Source: Candidatus Omnitrophota bacterium
GTDB taxonomy: Bacteria > Ratteibacteria > UBA8468 > B48-G9 > DTJG01
Length of the DNA stretch: 23,126 nucleotides
Direction of reading: 5' to 3'
Assembly: GCA_023485205.1 (NCBI GenBank)
Contig: JAMCZX010000037.1
Coordinates: 1-23,126 of the forward strand
The translations under genes and the position numbers were made by a program. Within the stretch, counting starts at the first letter, position 1, and every line of letters begins with the position of its first letter. Shown piece by piece: positions 8,550 to 16,921 of the stretch. The notes below the pieces were generated by a model. The model ran no database searches and was not told the DNA's origin. It saw only the letters and a program-made list of their open reading frames with translations.

Positions 8550-10552
8550 TTTATTGCTCCGGTTTTATTTTTATGAAATAAATTGGAAATTACTATTTCT
8601 CCTATAAGGAAAATAAATGCAATAATTAAAAAAGGTTCTGCTAAATTGGAGGAATATTTTTGTTGAAAGATAAATGTATGTATATGATTCGCCTGGGTAT
8701 ATAAAACCGGATATCCTGACATAATTTTTTTGATCTGGCTTATAGATATTTTTTGGGGATTTCCTTCTTTCCAATTACAGTTTACAGGAAATATTTTATT
8801 GCTTTCTTTTCCATTTTTTAATGTTTGAACTTTCCAGAAACCTGGTGAATCAGGAATAAAATACATTGTTCCATTGGAGGACATAGAAAATGTTTTTTCT
8901 TTCCCTATAGGAGAGTAAATCTTTGTAGAATTTTTATTACCTGAAACAAAGATTGGATTTCCAGGATAATATAAAGAAGGATTTTTTTCTGAATTATAGG
9001 AAACAATATTGTTAATTAAAATAGGGAAAAATGGTTTTTCAGGGAAATTTGTCCAGGATAAATCCGGAGAAAATGTGAATAAAAATATATCTCCTTTTTT
9101 TATATTTTTTTCAATAATAATAGGTATATTTCCTTGTAGTGATGCTAAAGTTTCACCTGAAATGTTTTTAACCCCATAGCATTTATGAAAAGACACTGGG
9201 TTTAGATACTGAAAAATCTGTGTTCCAAACATTTCAAATATTGGGCTTTCTGTGTTAATAGATATAACAGGGATTGCTTTTTTAAGTATAATTGGATGTG
9301 TAAATTGAGCGGGCAGCAGGGATAATCTTTTTTTATTTTCAGTTCTGTAATTATTTAAAATATCCGGTAATATATTATCTCCTGCGAAAAACACAATATT
9401 ACCTCCATGGTCTATGAAGTTCTTTAATTTATTTTGTATTCCTAAACCTGTGATAACAGGATTTACTAAAAAAATTACAGAATACTTGCTTAAATTTAAA
9501 TGATTTAAAGATAAGACAGAAGATGTTTTAATATTATAAGAAAAAAATCCTGCTTCCAGAGCTGATTTAATATAAAAAACACCCTTTTTATCATTTCCTG
9601 CTATAAGAATTTTTTTACTTTTATTATTTATTCGTGAAAAGAAAAAATAATTATCATCAGAAATAAGGTCGGGTTTTGTTAAGTATGCTTCAATAGTATG
9701 AATGCTAAAAGGAGATTGAACTATTATATTTGTATAACCATTTTTAGGTATGGAAGCTGTTTTGACTATTTGTTTTTTCCCAATATTAAAAACAATATTT
9801 GAAACAGTATTTTTTCTTCCCCAGTTTATAATTTTACAGGAGAAAACATTTTTACCCGGGATTTTTTGTATGGATTGTATAGAAAGATTATCCGTTTTAT
9901 TTTTTCCTGTATTGACTATTACAAAGTTAATGTTTTTATTTAATCCGATAGGTGAAAAATTTTTCCATGTGTATTTTTGCATATCAGTAAAGAAATATAT
10001 ATCTGTATTTGTTTGTTTTTCTGAACACATTTTATTGATTTTATTAATTACTGATTCAATCTTTCCTGCATTGTATGAAACATGACTTTGTTTTATGATA
10101 TTTTTTATTTTAGAAAAGTTTCTTGTAGGAGCAATAGTTTTTCCGCTTAAAAAAATTATTCCAACTTTTGTTGATGGATTTTTTAAGGATGAAAGAATGT
10201 TTTCCATACAGATTTTTGTTTCATTAAATGGCGTGGGATTATCCCTGGCAGACATGCTATAAGAATCATCTACAAGAAAAATGATATTTGTTGCTTTTTT
10301 AAATTTAAGGAAAGACCTGCTTAAAGGCCCTGTCAGAAAAAGAAGCAAAAACAGGAGAAATAGTGTCCGTAATAATAGAATAATGGCTTCTTTTATTTTG
10401 TTAAATTTTCCTGTTTTTGTTAATGAATATTTTAAAAACAGAATAGAGCTGAATCTTAATGGTTTTGCTTTTTTTTTACCAAAAAGATGAATCAATAAAG
10501 GTATACTTATTCCTGCAAGACTCCATAAAAAAACAGGGTACAGAAAAGTCAT
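8546..10552 (-). CDS. BatA-like double-transmembrane VWA protein
   Basis: The N-terminus matches the BatA-type double-transmembrane domain. The first helix (about 5-24, FLYPVFLWSLAGISIPLLIH) is followed by basic GKKKAK, PLRFSSILFL, and a second helix (about 56-75). A VWA domain comes next with MIDAS motif DDSYS (Asp95, Ser97, Ser99) and YFFTDMQ (186-192). The middle (about 310-400) looks like another alpha/beta GATase-like fold, with KKILIAGNDKKG and GGNIVFFAGDN. A C-terminal helix (about 640-658) precedes a basic tail. BatA proteins work with MoxR ATPases and DUF58 partners, probably on envelope proteins. The ATG overlaps the TGA of the DUF58 gene, with AAAGGA upstream, so the two are coupled. 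Composition is very AT-rich. Confidence 0.82.
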   Translation of the reverse strand: MTFLYPVFLWSLAGISIPLLIHLFGKKKAKPLRFSSILFLKYSLTKTGKFNKIKEAIILLLRTLFLLFLLLFLTGPLSRSFLKFKKATNIIFLVDDSYSMSARDNPTPFNETKICMENILSSLKNPSTKVGIIFLSGKTIAPTRNFSKIKNIIKQSHVSYNAGKIESVINKINKMCSEKQTNTDIYFFTDMQKYTWKNFSPIGLNKNINFVIVNTGKNKTDNLSIQSIQKIPGKNVFSCKIINWGRKNTVSNIVFNIGKKQIVKTASIPKNGYTNIIVQSPFSIHTIEAYLTKPDLISDDNYFFFSRINNKSKKILIAGNDKKGVFYIKSALEAGFFSYNIKTSSVLSLNHLNLSKYSVIFLVNPVITGLGIQNKLKNFIDHGGNIVFFAGDNILPDILNNYRTENKKRLSLLPAQFTHPIILKKAIPVISINTESPIFEMFGTQIFQYLNPVSFHKCYGVKNISGETLASLQGNIPIIIEKNIKKGDIFLFTFSPDLSWTNFPEKPFFPILINNIVSYNSEKNPSLYYPGNPIFVSGNKNSTKIYSPIGKEKTFSMSSNGTMYFIPDSPGFWKVQTLKNGKESNKIFPVNCNWKEGNPQKISISQIKKIMSGYPVLYTQANHIHTFIFQQKYSSNLAEPFLIIAFIFLIGEIVISNLFHKNKTGAIK

Positions 10553-11454
10553 TTGGTTCCTTTGATTTTTGTTCTTGTTTCAAGGTATGTCCAGAGAAAT
10601 TTATCAAATTTTGTTGAAGTGTTTGCAAGGGCATAACTTATATTTTTTCTGGCACATTCTTTTTTATAATAGGAGATATGTTCTTCTATGGTCTGGCGGT
10701 ATATTTTTCTTAAAGAAACTGTATCTGCATTTAATTTTTCGCCTGTTTCCATATCAATGAATTGATAACTTCCCTCCATAGACAGAAAAATTTCCTGCTG
10801 GTCTAAAATATGAAAAACAATAACATCATGGTGGTTATACTTAAAAAGGGAAAGATATTTCATAATATCCGAAGGATTATCAAGAAGATCAGATATTAAA
10901 ATAATAAGTCCTCTTTTTTTTTCATGCAGGGCTATTTCTTTTAGGATTTTGCTTATTGAGGTTTCTTTTCCCGGTTTAATTTCCTGAAGTATTTTCATAA
11001 TATTATAAAGATGGTTTTTGGTTGAGCCGGGATGAATAAAGGTTTTGATTTCAGAATCAAAAAGTACAAGTCCAACAGCATCTTTTTGGTTTATCATCAT
11101 ATAAGAAAGACTTGCTGCAAGATATATTGCGTATTGTAATTTGTTTAATTCTGTAGTTTGAAAATTCATTGAATTACTGACATCAAGAAGAATATAGCTT
11201 TTAAGATTTGTTTCTTCATTAAAGGTTTTAATATAAAATCTGTCAGTTCGTGCAAAAATTTTCCAATCTATATAACGCAGGTCATCTCCAGGAACATACT
11301 TTCTATGTTCAAAAAATTCTATACTGGAGCCTCTGTGAATATTTTTATGAAGACCTGAAATAAATCCTTCAACTATATTTCTTGCTATAAGATAGAGGTT
11401 TGAAAATTTAGAAAATAGTTTAACATCTAATATTTCAGTGTTTTTTTCTGTCAC
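10549..11454 (-). CDS. DUF58-domain protein
   Basis: A soluble partner of MoxR ATPases. The DUF58 signature is clear at 51-81: RKYVPGDDLRYIDWKIFART, followed by FYIKTF and a Glu-Glu pair. A VWA-type MIDAS-like motif follows, DVSNSM (91-96). KRGLIILISDLLDN (180-193) is the usual later strand. At 301 residues the length is normal for the short cytoplasmic branch without transmembrane helices. Translation starts at GTG, which overlaps the TGA of the MoxR gene. No nearby ATG fits the family better. It sits between MoxR and the BatA-like gene, as is usual for this family. Confidence 0.9.
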   Translation of the reverse strand: MTEKNTEILDVKLFSKFSNLYLIARNIVEGFISGLHKNIHRGSSIEFFEHRKYVPGDDLRYIDWKIFARTDRFYIKTFNEETNLKSYILLDVSNSMNFQTTELNKLQYAIYLAASLSYMMINQKDAVGLVLFDSEIKTFIHPGSTKNHLYNIMKILQEIKPGKETSISKILKEIALHEKKRGLIILISDLLDNPSDIMKYLSLFKYNHHDVIVFHILDQQEIFLSMEGSYQFIDMETGEKLNADTVSLRKIYRQTIEEHISYYKKECARKNISYALANTSTKFDKFLWTYLETRTKIKGTK

Positions 11455-12440
11455 AATGTTTCAGGGACCTCCTTTATCAGTCTTTTGATTATTTCTGCTG
11501 AATTAATTCCTGATGCTTCTGCATTGAAATTTACAAAGATTCTGTGTCTGAAAATATTTTCTGAAATATCTTTTATATCAGAAACAGAAACATTTGCCTG
11601 TCCGGATAATGCTGCTTTGGTTTTTGCTGCAAGAACAAGGTATTGACAGGCCCGGGGTCCGGCTCCCCAGCTGATATTTTCCTTGATAAATGTAAACTGA
11701 GTATCTGATGGCCGTGTGTTTCTTGTTAGTCTTACAGTATAATCTAAAACATAGTCAGAGACAGGTATCTGTTTTATAAAAGACTGAAAAGAGATAATTT
11801 TTTCTGAATTGAGTATTTTTTTTATATTTTTTTCTATATCTATTGTATTTATACTGGCAATTTTTTTCTCCTCATTACTGCTGGGATAGGTAAGGTATAT
11901 GCTCATCATAAATCTATCCAATTGAGCTTCTGGTAAAGGATATGTTCCTTCTAACTCTATTGGATTTTGTGTTGCTATAACAAAAAAAGGAATTGGAATT
12001 TTATGTATTTCCCCTCTTATTGTTACCTGATATTCCTGCATTGCTTCAAGAAGTGCTGACTGTGTTTTTGGCGGTGCCCGGTTAATTTCATCAGATAGAA
12101 CAAGATTAGCAAATACAGGACCAGGAATAAATTCAAGATTTCTTTTAAAAGAAACAGAATTTTCCTGTATTACTTCTATTCCTGTAATATCCGAAGGCAT
12201 AAGGTCAGGGGTAAATTGAATTCTTTTAAAACTTAAATCTAAAATGTGGCTTAATGTTTTTACCATAAGGGTTTTGGCTAATCCAGGGACGCCGATTAAA
12301 AGACAGTGTCCTCCTGAAAAAAGACATATAAGCATTTTTTCCAGGGCATCATCCTGTCCCACAATTATTTTATGCATTTCTGAAATAATTTCTTTTTTCA
12401 GGTTTCCTATCTCTTCAAGTTTTAAAATTTCCTCTTCCAT
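11451..12440 (-). CDS. MoxR-family AAA+ ATPase
   Basis: A chaperone-like ATPase thought to remodel or activate VWA-domain partners. The Walker A motif is GVPGLAKT (50-57). Walker B is LVLSDE (113-118), followed by NRAPPKTQSALLEAMQE. Sensor 1 is ATQNP (156-160), and LPEAQLDRF (169-177) is characteristic of MoxR. The C-terminal lid follows, with WGAGPRACQYLV. At 329 residues the protein is full length. The start is supported by TAAGGAG, where the stop codon of the previous gene forms part of the Shine-Dalgarno. The next gene, DUF58, overlaps by GTGA. It is very probably the motor for the two VWA membrane proteins encoded downstream. Confidence 0.95.
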   Translation of the reverse strand: MEEEILKLEEIGNLKKEIISEMHKIIVGQDDALEKMLICLFSGGHCLLIGVPGLAKTLMVKTLSHILDLSFKRIQFTPDLMPSDITGIEVIQENSVSFKRNLEFIPGPVFANLVLSDEINRAPPKTQSALLEAMQEYQVTIRGEIHKIPIPFFVIATQNPIELEGTYPLPEAQLDRFMMSIYLTYPSSNEEKKIASINTIDIEKNIKKILNSEKIISFQSFIKQIPVSDYVLDYTVRLTRNTRPSDTQFTFIKENISWGAGPRACQYLVLAAKTKAALSGQANVSVSDIKDISENIFRHRIFVNFNAEASGINSAEIIKRLIKEVPETL

Positions 12441-12445
12441 GATTT

Positions 12446-12452
12446 CTCCTTA
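12446..12452 (-). promoter_or_regulatory. ribosome binding site of moxR overlapping a stop codon
   Basis: TAAGGAG combines the TAA of the DUF4159 gene with the Shine-Dalgarno of the MoxR gene, five bases before its ATG. This ties the end of translation of one gene to the start of the next. Confidence 0.65.
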
Positions 12453-13886
12453 ATGTGTCATGATATATGTTATTAGATTGACACCGAGTTCAGTTGATTG
12501 TGAGGGTGAAAATATTTTTGTATAGGGTTCCGGCAGTCCATTCCAGCTATCTCCAATGCCGTAAGGAGAAAAAATTATTGCAGGAAAGCCGTGAAATATG
12601 TATGCCTCCAATGGAGCAGGTGGATTTTTTTCCGGTATTGTATAATTAAATTTAATATGAAATGGGACATTGTAAACAGGAGATTTTGTATTCCAGATAA
12701 CTTTTTTTGCTCCGGGTAAAATTTCAGGAATAATTTTTTTAAAGTCCTGGGTAAATTCATTGCTTCCACAGGAACTATCTGCAATAAGTGTTCCTCCTGA
12801 AAGCAGAAATTGTTTAAGTTTTTTTAATTCTTCAGAGCCCAGTTTAGGATTAAATTGTCCTGTCATATAAAGTATAGGTATATTTTTTAGACTGTCTTTA
12901 TTCAAGTTTATGCTGATATTTTTAATGTAAACCCCTGCTCCTGTAACCCGGGCAACTCTTTTAAGCAGATGTTCCAAACCTGAAGGATTTGGGTCCCAGT
13001 TTCCTGAATTTATGAGTTGGCCTATATAAATTTTACCTTCTTTTCTTTTTGTTTTTTCTGAATAAAGAGCAATCATTGGATACATTCTGCCATATTCCAT
13101 CCATCCCAAACAGTAAACCAGCATATTAATTCCTATTTTTACGGCATCTTTTGGCATATATCCAACACCTGCAGGAGTTGTATCCCCGCACCATCCGCAG
13201 GCTAAACATTCCTTTGAAAATATAACTGCGGCTCTGGCTCCTATATTTAAAACCAGAAGGTCAGGTTTTGAATTTTTTATAACATTGTATCTCATTATTT
13301 TTACTGAAGAAAGATTGTAAAAACATGTTAAAAGCGGATGGTTTGAATATGCTCTGTACAGGGCTCTATGAGGATAAATCTGGGAAAGCCATTGAAGCGA
13401 TGAACGGGTAAAATCAGGACTTCCAAGGATAGAATTAAGCCAGATAAAGCCTCCTTCCTGAAGATACTTTCTTATTTTAGGAAAGAGTTTTTTATTGGGA
13501 GTATAAGCCTCAAATGAAGAGATATAAAGAATTGGGACCTTATCCGGGTCAAAGGAAAAATTATTAAGGTTTACTCTTATTGCACGGTATCTTACACCTA
13601 AAGGTATAGAGGCAAGATTTAAAAGATTGTCTATGTCATTGCCGGCTCTTCCCCATTTGTTATCTGGTCCGCAGATTACTTTGCCAACAAGGATAGGTGG
13701 AGCAGGTGGATTCTTTTTTTCTGTTCTTCTTAATGGAGTGGCTGGCAGGGGAAGCGGAGGAAAACTTTCCCCTGCTTTTCTATGCTGGGGGTGTTGAATA
13801 GGTGGTGCCTGACATGCATTCCATGCATATATAAAAGGTGAAAAAAATGTAAAACCAAAGATAAATATAATAAATTTTCTTTTCAT
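12450..13886 (-). CDS. secreted protein with two tandem DUF4159 domains
   Basis: A signal peptide (1-21, ending FIYA-W) is followed by a proline-rich stretch (about 28-64). Two DUF4159-like units of flavodoxin/GATase-type fold then follow (about 64-262 and 284-478). They match each other over the whole unit. ILVGKV aligns with IYIGQL. PILYISSF (118-125) aligns with PILYMTGQ (337-344). LQEGGFIWLNSILGSPDF aligns with LLSGGTLIADSSCGSNEF, and AAVIFS with PAIIFS. The second unit resembles the common DUF4159 family more closely. No enzymatic residues are known for the family, so its function is open. It sits just before MoxR in the operon, an arrangement seen in PVC bacteria. The ATG lies five bases after the stop of the TPR/PKD gene. 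The product is probably periplasmic or at the outer face. Confidence 0.78.
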   Translation of the reverse strand: MKRKFIIFIFGFTFFSPFIYAWNACQAPPIQHPQHRKAGESFPPLPLPATPLRRTEKKNPPAPPILVGKVICGPDNKWGRAGNDIDNLLNLASIPLGVRYRAIRVNLNNFSFDPDKVPILYISSFEAYTPNKKLFPKIRKYLQEGGFIWLNSILGSPDFTRSSLQWLSQIYPHRALYRAYSNHPLLTCFYNLSSVKIMRYNVIKNSKPDLLVLNIGARAAVIFSKECLACGWCGDTTPAGVGYMPKDAVKIGINMLVYCLGWMEYGRMYPMIALYSEKTKRKEGKIYIGQLINSGNWDPNPSGLEHLLKRVARVTGAGVYIKNISINLNKDSLKNIPILYMTGQFNPKLGSEELKKLKQFLLSGGTLIADSSCGSNEFTQDFKKIIPEILPGAKKVIWNTKSPVYNVPFHIKFNYTIPEKNPPAPLEAYIFHGFPAIIFSPYGIGDSWNGLPEPYTKIFSPSQSTELGVNLITYIMTH

Positions 13887-13891
13887 AATTT

Positions 13892-15904
13892 TTAGTGAAA
13901 AGATGAAACCTCTTTTTCTGCAATTATAGAAAGCATGCTTCCAGGAAAAAGATCAATAACCTTTCTATAATAGTATTTCGCTTCTTGATAATTTTCAAGT
14001 TTTTTATATGTTTCTGCTTTAATGAATAAAATCCATACCATATATGGATTATGTATAGATGATATCTTTGTAAAAGTATTAATCTCCCTTAACCCTTTGT
14101 GATATTCTTTGGCATCAAAACATGCCCGGGCAAAAAGAACTGACCAGAGTCCTTCCATTTTTGCAAGCGGTATTGTTTCCGCCCAGATGTTTAAAGTGTG
14201 AAAAGCCATAACAAAATCTTTATCTTTTATATAGTATAGTACCTCCTGGCTGTATACAGATGTTTTTTCATAATCCAGTGTGATACCTGAAACTTTTTTA
14301 TATTCTTCCATTGCTTTTTGTTTGTTTCCTTCCTGTCTATATATATCTCCTAATCCTATTTCTGAAGAATTTTTTATATTCTTAGAGATGTTTTTTGTCC
14401 TAAGTATTTCTTTAAATCCTGTTTCTGCCAATGTTAATTTATTCTCCAAGAAATATAATTTGCTGAGTTTAAGTTTTACCTCCGGATAATCTTTTATTTT
14501 TAAAAGAGATTTATATATGTTTTCGGCCTGAGCGAACTTTTTTGTTTTTATTGCCAGAGAAGCTGCAAGGAGTGAGACATTCTGTCTTTCTGAATAGTTT
14601 AGTGTATGTTTTAACAAAATCTTATAACAGGAAAAAGCATCAGTCAGGTCAGAATAACTTTCAAATATCTCTGCAAGAATAAAAAGTTTATCTACAGATA
14701 ATTTTTTAAAATTATATTTTTTAAATTCTTTAAGATATTGATATCCATTTTCTGAAGGTATGTATATTTTGGCATAATTTTGACTGACATTTACTAAAAG
14801 AGTATTAGAATAAATTTTTTCCTGTTTTGTTATGATTGAAAGCCTTACAGGATAGAGTCCGCTTTTTATATATGTATGGTTTGGTTTTTTGTTTCTGCTG
14901 GTTTGTCCATCCCCAAAATTCCAGTAATATTCTTTTATATCTTTTAGATTGCCAAAAACTTCAGGAGTAAATTTAAAAGTTATTAACTGAAAAGATTCCC
15001 TGAGCAGATAAAAAGTGTTTTCCCATGAAAATTCCACTGAAAAGGCACTGTCTTTTTTTTCTGTTTGTATAACTTTTATTTTTTCAACAGGAAGGAAAAA
15101 ACTTTCAGGGATTACATGAAACTTTTTTTCTCCCGGCATTTTTATTGCGGCAACTGCTATTGTTTGCCACGGTCGTGCTAATTGATAATAAACAAAATAA
15201 TGTAAACCAGGTTTTAAATCAATATTTCCTGAATGGGATGGCTGGATAAATGGTTCTGCACCATGCCATCCGGGCCAGGAGGCTGTAAGTTTATTATCTA
15301 TAATAAGAAAGGAAGGTCCTCCTGAACTTGTGCCAAAAGATATATGGACATTTTTTTTTATATAAAAATATCCTTTATAAATTCTTATAAAATTTTCATC
15401 AGGACCAAATGGATTGTTTGCATCCCATACTTTTGGCCAGAGACTTTTTCCAAAACATTTTCCTTTGATGCTCTGCTGTATAATTTTTTCTGCGGATTTC
15501 CATGTGTTTGCATAAAAACCCTGTCGTTTATAAACCTGGAGAAAGAGTCCTCTATGAGGAATAAAAGAATATTTTATTTTTTGCGCAAAAGGATTTCCAT
15601 AAAACAGATAATAAATATTTTCATTAACAGGAAAACATATCTGGTAATAATTTCCCGGACCTGCAGATATTAACCTGTATGGAACCTCAATCCCTTTTGA
15701 ATTTATTACTCTTATGTCAGAACCATTTTTTTTGGCTTTTCCTGTGAATTGAAAAACTGTAATTTTTTGAACAGGATAATTATCCTGTGTCCCTTCAATT
15801 TTAAGGGTTTTTCTATATTGCCAGCCTTTAAGCCAGATAGATGCATTAGCCGGGATAATAAAAATATATAATAATAAAATCAAAATAAAAATAAATTTTT
15901 TCAT
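13892..15904 (-). CDS. secreted DUF2341-like, PKD and TPR protein
   Basis: A multi-domain secreted protein. The signal peptide ends near ANA-S (19-22). Residues 24-105 (WLKGWQYRKTLKI, then ITVFQF, then YYLFYGNP) read as a DUF2341-like domain. Residues about 115-265 look like a PA14-like beta domain. A PKD domain spans about 285-373, with the diagnostic WNFGDGQ (328-334) and the closing SGLYPVRLSI. From about 400 to the end are helical TPR-like repeats, for example FAQAENIYKSLLK and YQEAKYYYRKVIDLFPG. This suits a periplasmic scaffold or binding protein. Its ATG follows the previous stop directly with no gap. No enzyme domain is visible. The domain assignments for DUF2341 and PA14 are less certain than those for PKD and TPR. 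Confidence 0.72.
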   Translation of the reverse strand: MKKFIFILILLLYIFIIPANASIWLKGWQYRKTLKIEGTQDNYPVQKITVFQFTGKAKKNGSDIRVINSKGIEVPYRLISAGPGNYYQICFPVNENIYYLFYGNPFAQKIKYSFIPHRGLFLQVYKRQGFYANTWKSAEKIIQQSIKGKCFGKSLWPKVWDANNPFGPDENFIRIYKGYFYIKKNVHISFGTSSGGPSFLIIDNKLTASWPGWHGAEPFIQPSHSGNIDLKPGLHYFVYYQLARPWQTIAVAAIKMPGEKKFHVIPESFFLPVEKIKVIQTEKKDSAFSVEFSWENTFYLLRESFQLITFKFTPEVFGNLKDIKEYYWNFGDGQTSRNKKPNHTYIKSGLYPVRLSIITKQEKIYSNTLLVNVSQNYAKIYIPSENGYQYLKEFKKYNFKKLSVDKLFILAEIFESYSDLTDAFSCYKILLKHTLNYSERQNVSLLAASLAIKTKKFAQAENIYKSLLKIKDYPEVKLKLSKLYFLENKLTLAETGFKEILRTKNISKNIKNSSEIGLGDIYRQEGNKQKAMEEYKKVSGITLDYEKTSVYSQEVLYYIKDKDFVMAFHTLNIWAETIPLAKMEGLWSVLFARACFDAKEYHKGLREINTFTKISSIHNPYMVWILFIKAETYKKLENYQEAKYYYRKVIDLFPGSMLSIIAEKEVSSFH

Positions 15905-16921
15905 TTAAGATAAATTATTTTTTTGCTGTAAATCTACTTTTTTAAATAGAACTGTGCCTGCAGTCAAATAGGCAAAAAGTTTTATTCTTAACCATTTTAC
16001 ATCAGGGTTTTCAAAGATTGCTCTGGATGTATAGGTTTTCCACTGGTTTGCCTGTGTATTAAAAAAACAATCATTCCTTTCAATTAGCCTTCTTTCCCCA
16101 TCAACAATTCCCCATCCTTCTACAAAAACTATCAGCTGCGGTCCGGTTGTTTTTGCCTTGATGGATAGTGCCCATGAAGAAGGGGATTGGACAGGATAAA
16201 AAATAGAATTTAGCCACACACCCTGATTTTCTGCAGTGTTTTTATCAAGAGAGAAACGAACTAAATGTTTTTGGGAATTCCATGAGACATTTTTATTGTC
16301 AAGCATCCATCCAAAAGGAAAATTCTTGCCCTGTGAGAAATTTCCATTTACTAAAATATTTTTTTTACCTTTTTTCCCTGGTGTAGGAATAATTTTTAAT
16401 AATATGGTGTTTGAATAATTATTTTTATAATCTATTTTTAAATGAAACTTTACCGGCAGGTTAATAGGATAATGATACCATGGAAATGGAAGATTAAAGT
16501 TTATTGAAGAGCCTGGTTTTAGATAAATAAGTTTTATGCCAGGTTTTGGCTCCGGAGGCAGCCAGTTGGTAAATCTGTGGATATCTTTTTTAAAGATTTT
16601 TAATTTAAAGTCTGAAGGAACGAAAAGAGCATTATCTGTAATGGGTTGAAGATAGTTGAATTTTAATTGCTTGGAAGTGGGGGAAATATTTTTTATAGTA
16701 ACATTTAAAGAAATGGTTTCTTCTTCCATATAACAGGATTTTTTTGAAGAAAGGACAATAGAAAAATTTTTCCCATAAGCGCTGATAATAAAAAGTAGAC
16801 AGAAAGCATTAATGGTTAAAAATTTTACTATAGTATTTCCAGATAACATTTTCATACCCGGGTGGGATTTTTTCTTCCCATATTCCTGTTGAATTATATT
16901 TTTGTTTTGAAATGTGTTCAT
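15905..16921 (-). CDS. exported beta-sandwich/CBM-like protein
   Basis: A hydrophobic export segment (about 30-49, ending SAYG) is followed by an Ig-like region (about 52-175). A jelly-roll segment follows (about 189-335). It starts ILVNGNFSQG and contains FPFGWMLD, SIKAKTTGPQL and KTYTSRAIF, the pattern of CBM4/9-like carbohydrate-binding modules. There is no catalytic domain. The start is uncertain. The first ATG has GGAA seven bases upstream but overlaps the previous gene by 113 bases and gives a long n-region. ATGs at 16855 (Met23) or 16849 (Met25) would leave a conventional signal peptide and a smaller overlap, but lack a good Shine-Dalgarno. It is followed without gap by the PKD/TPR gene and probably acts with it outside the cytoplasm. 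The CBM call is tentative. Confidence 0.6.
   Translation of the reverse strand: MNTFQNKNIIQQEYGKKKSHPGMKMLSGNTIVKFLTINAFCLLFIISAYGKNFSIVLSSKKSCYMEEETISLNVTIKNISPTSKQLKFNYLQPITDNALFVPSDFKLKIFKKDIHRFTNWLPPEPKPGIKLIYLKPGSSINFNLPFPWYHYPINLPVKFHLKIDYKNNYSNTILLKIIPTPGKKGKKNILVNGNFSQGKNFPFGWMLDNKNVSWNSQKHLVRFSLDKNTAENQGVWLNSIFYPVQSPSSWALSIKAKTTGPQLIVFVEGWGIVDGERRLIERNDCFFNTQANQWKTYTSRAIFENPDVKWLRIKLFAYLTAGTVLFKKVDLQQKNNLS

Noticed and set aside
9750..10085. Plus-strand hydrophobic open frame opposite the BatA-like gene
   Set aside because: The Phe/Leu/Ile-rich reading is the expected mirror of A-rich Lys/Asn codons; there is no start signal or motif.
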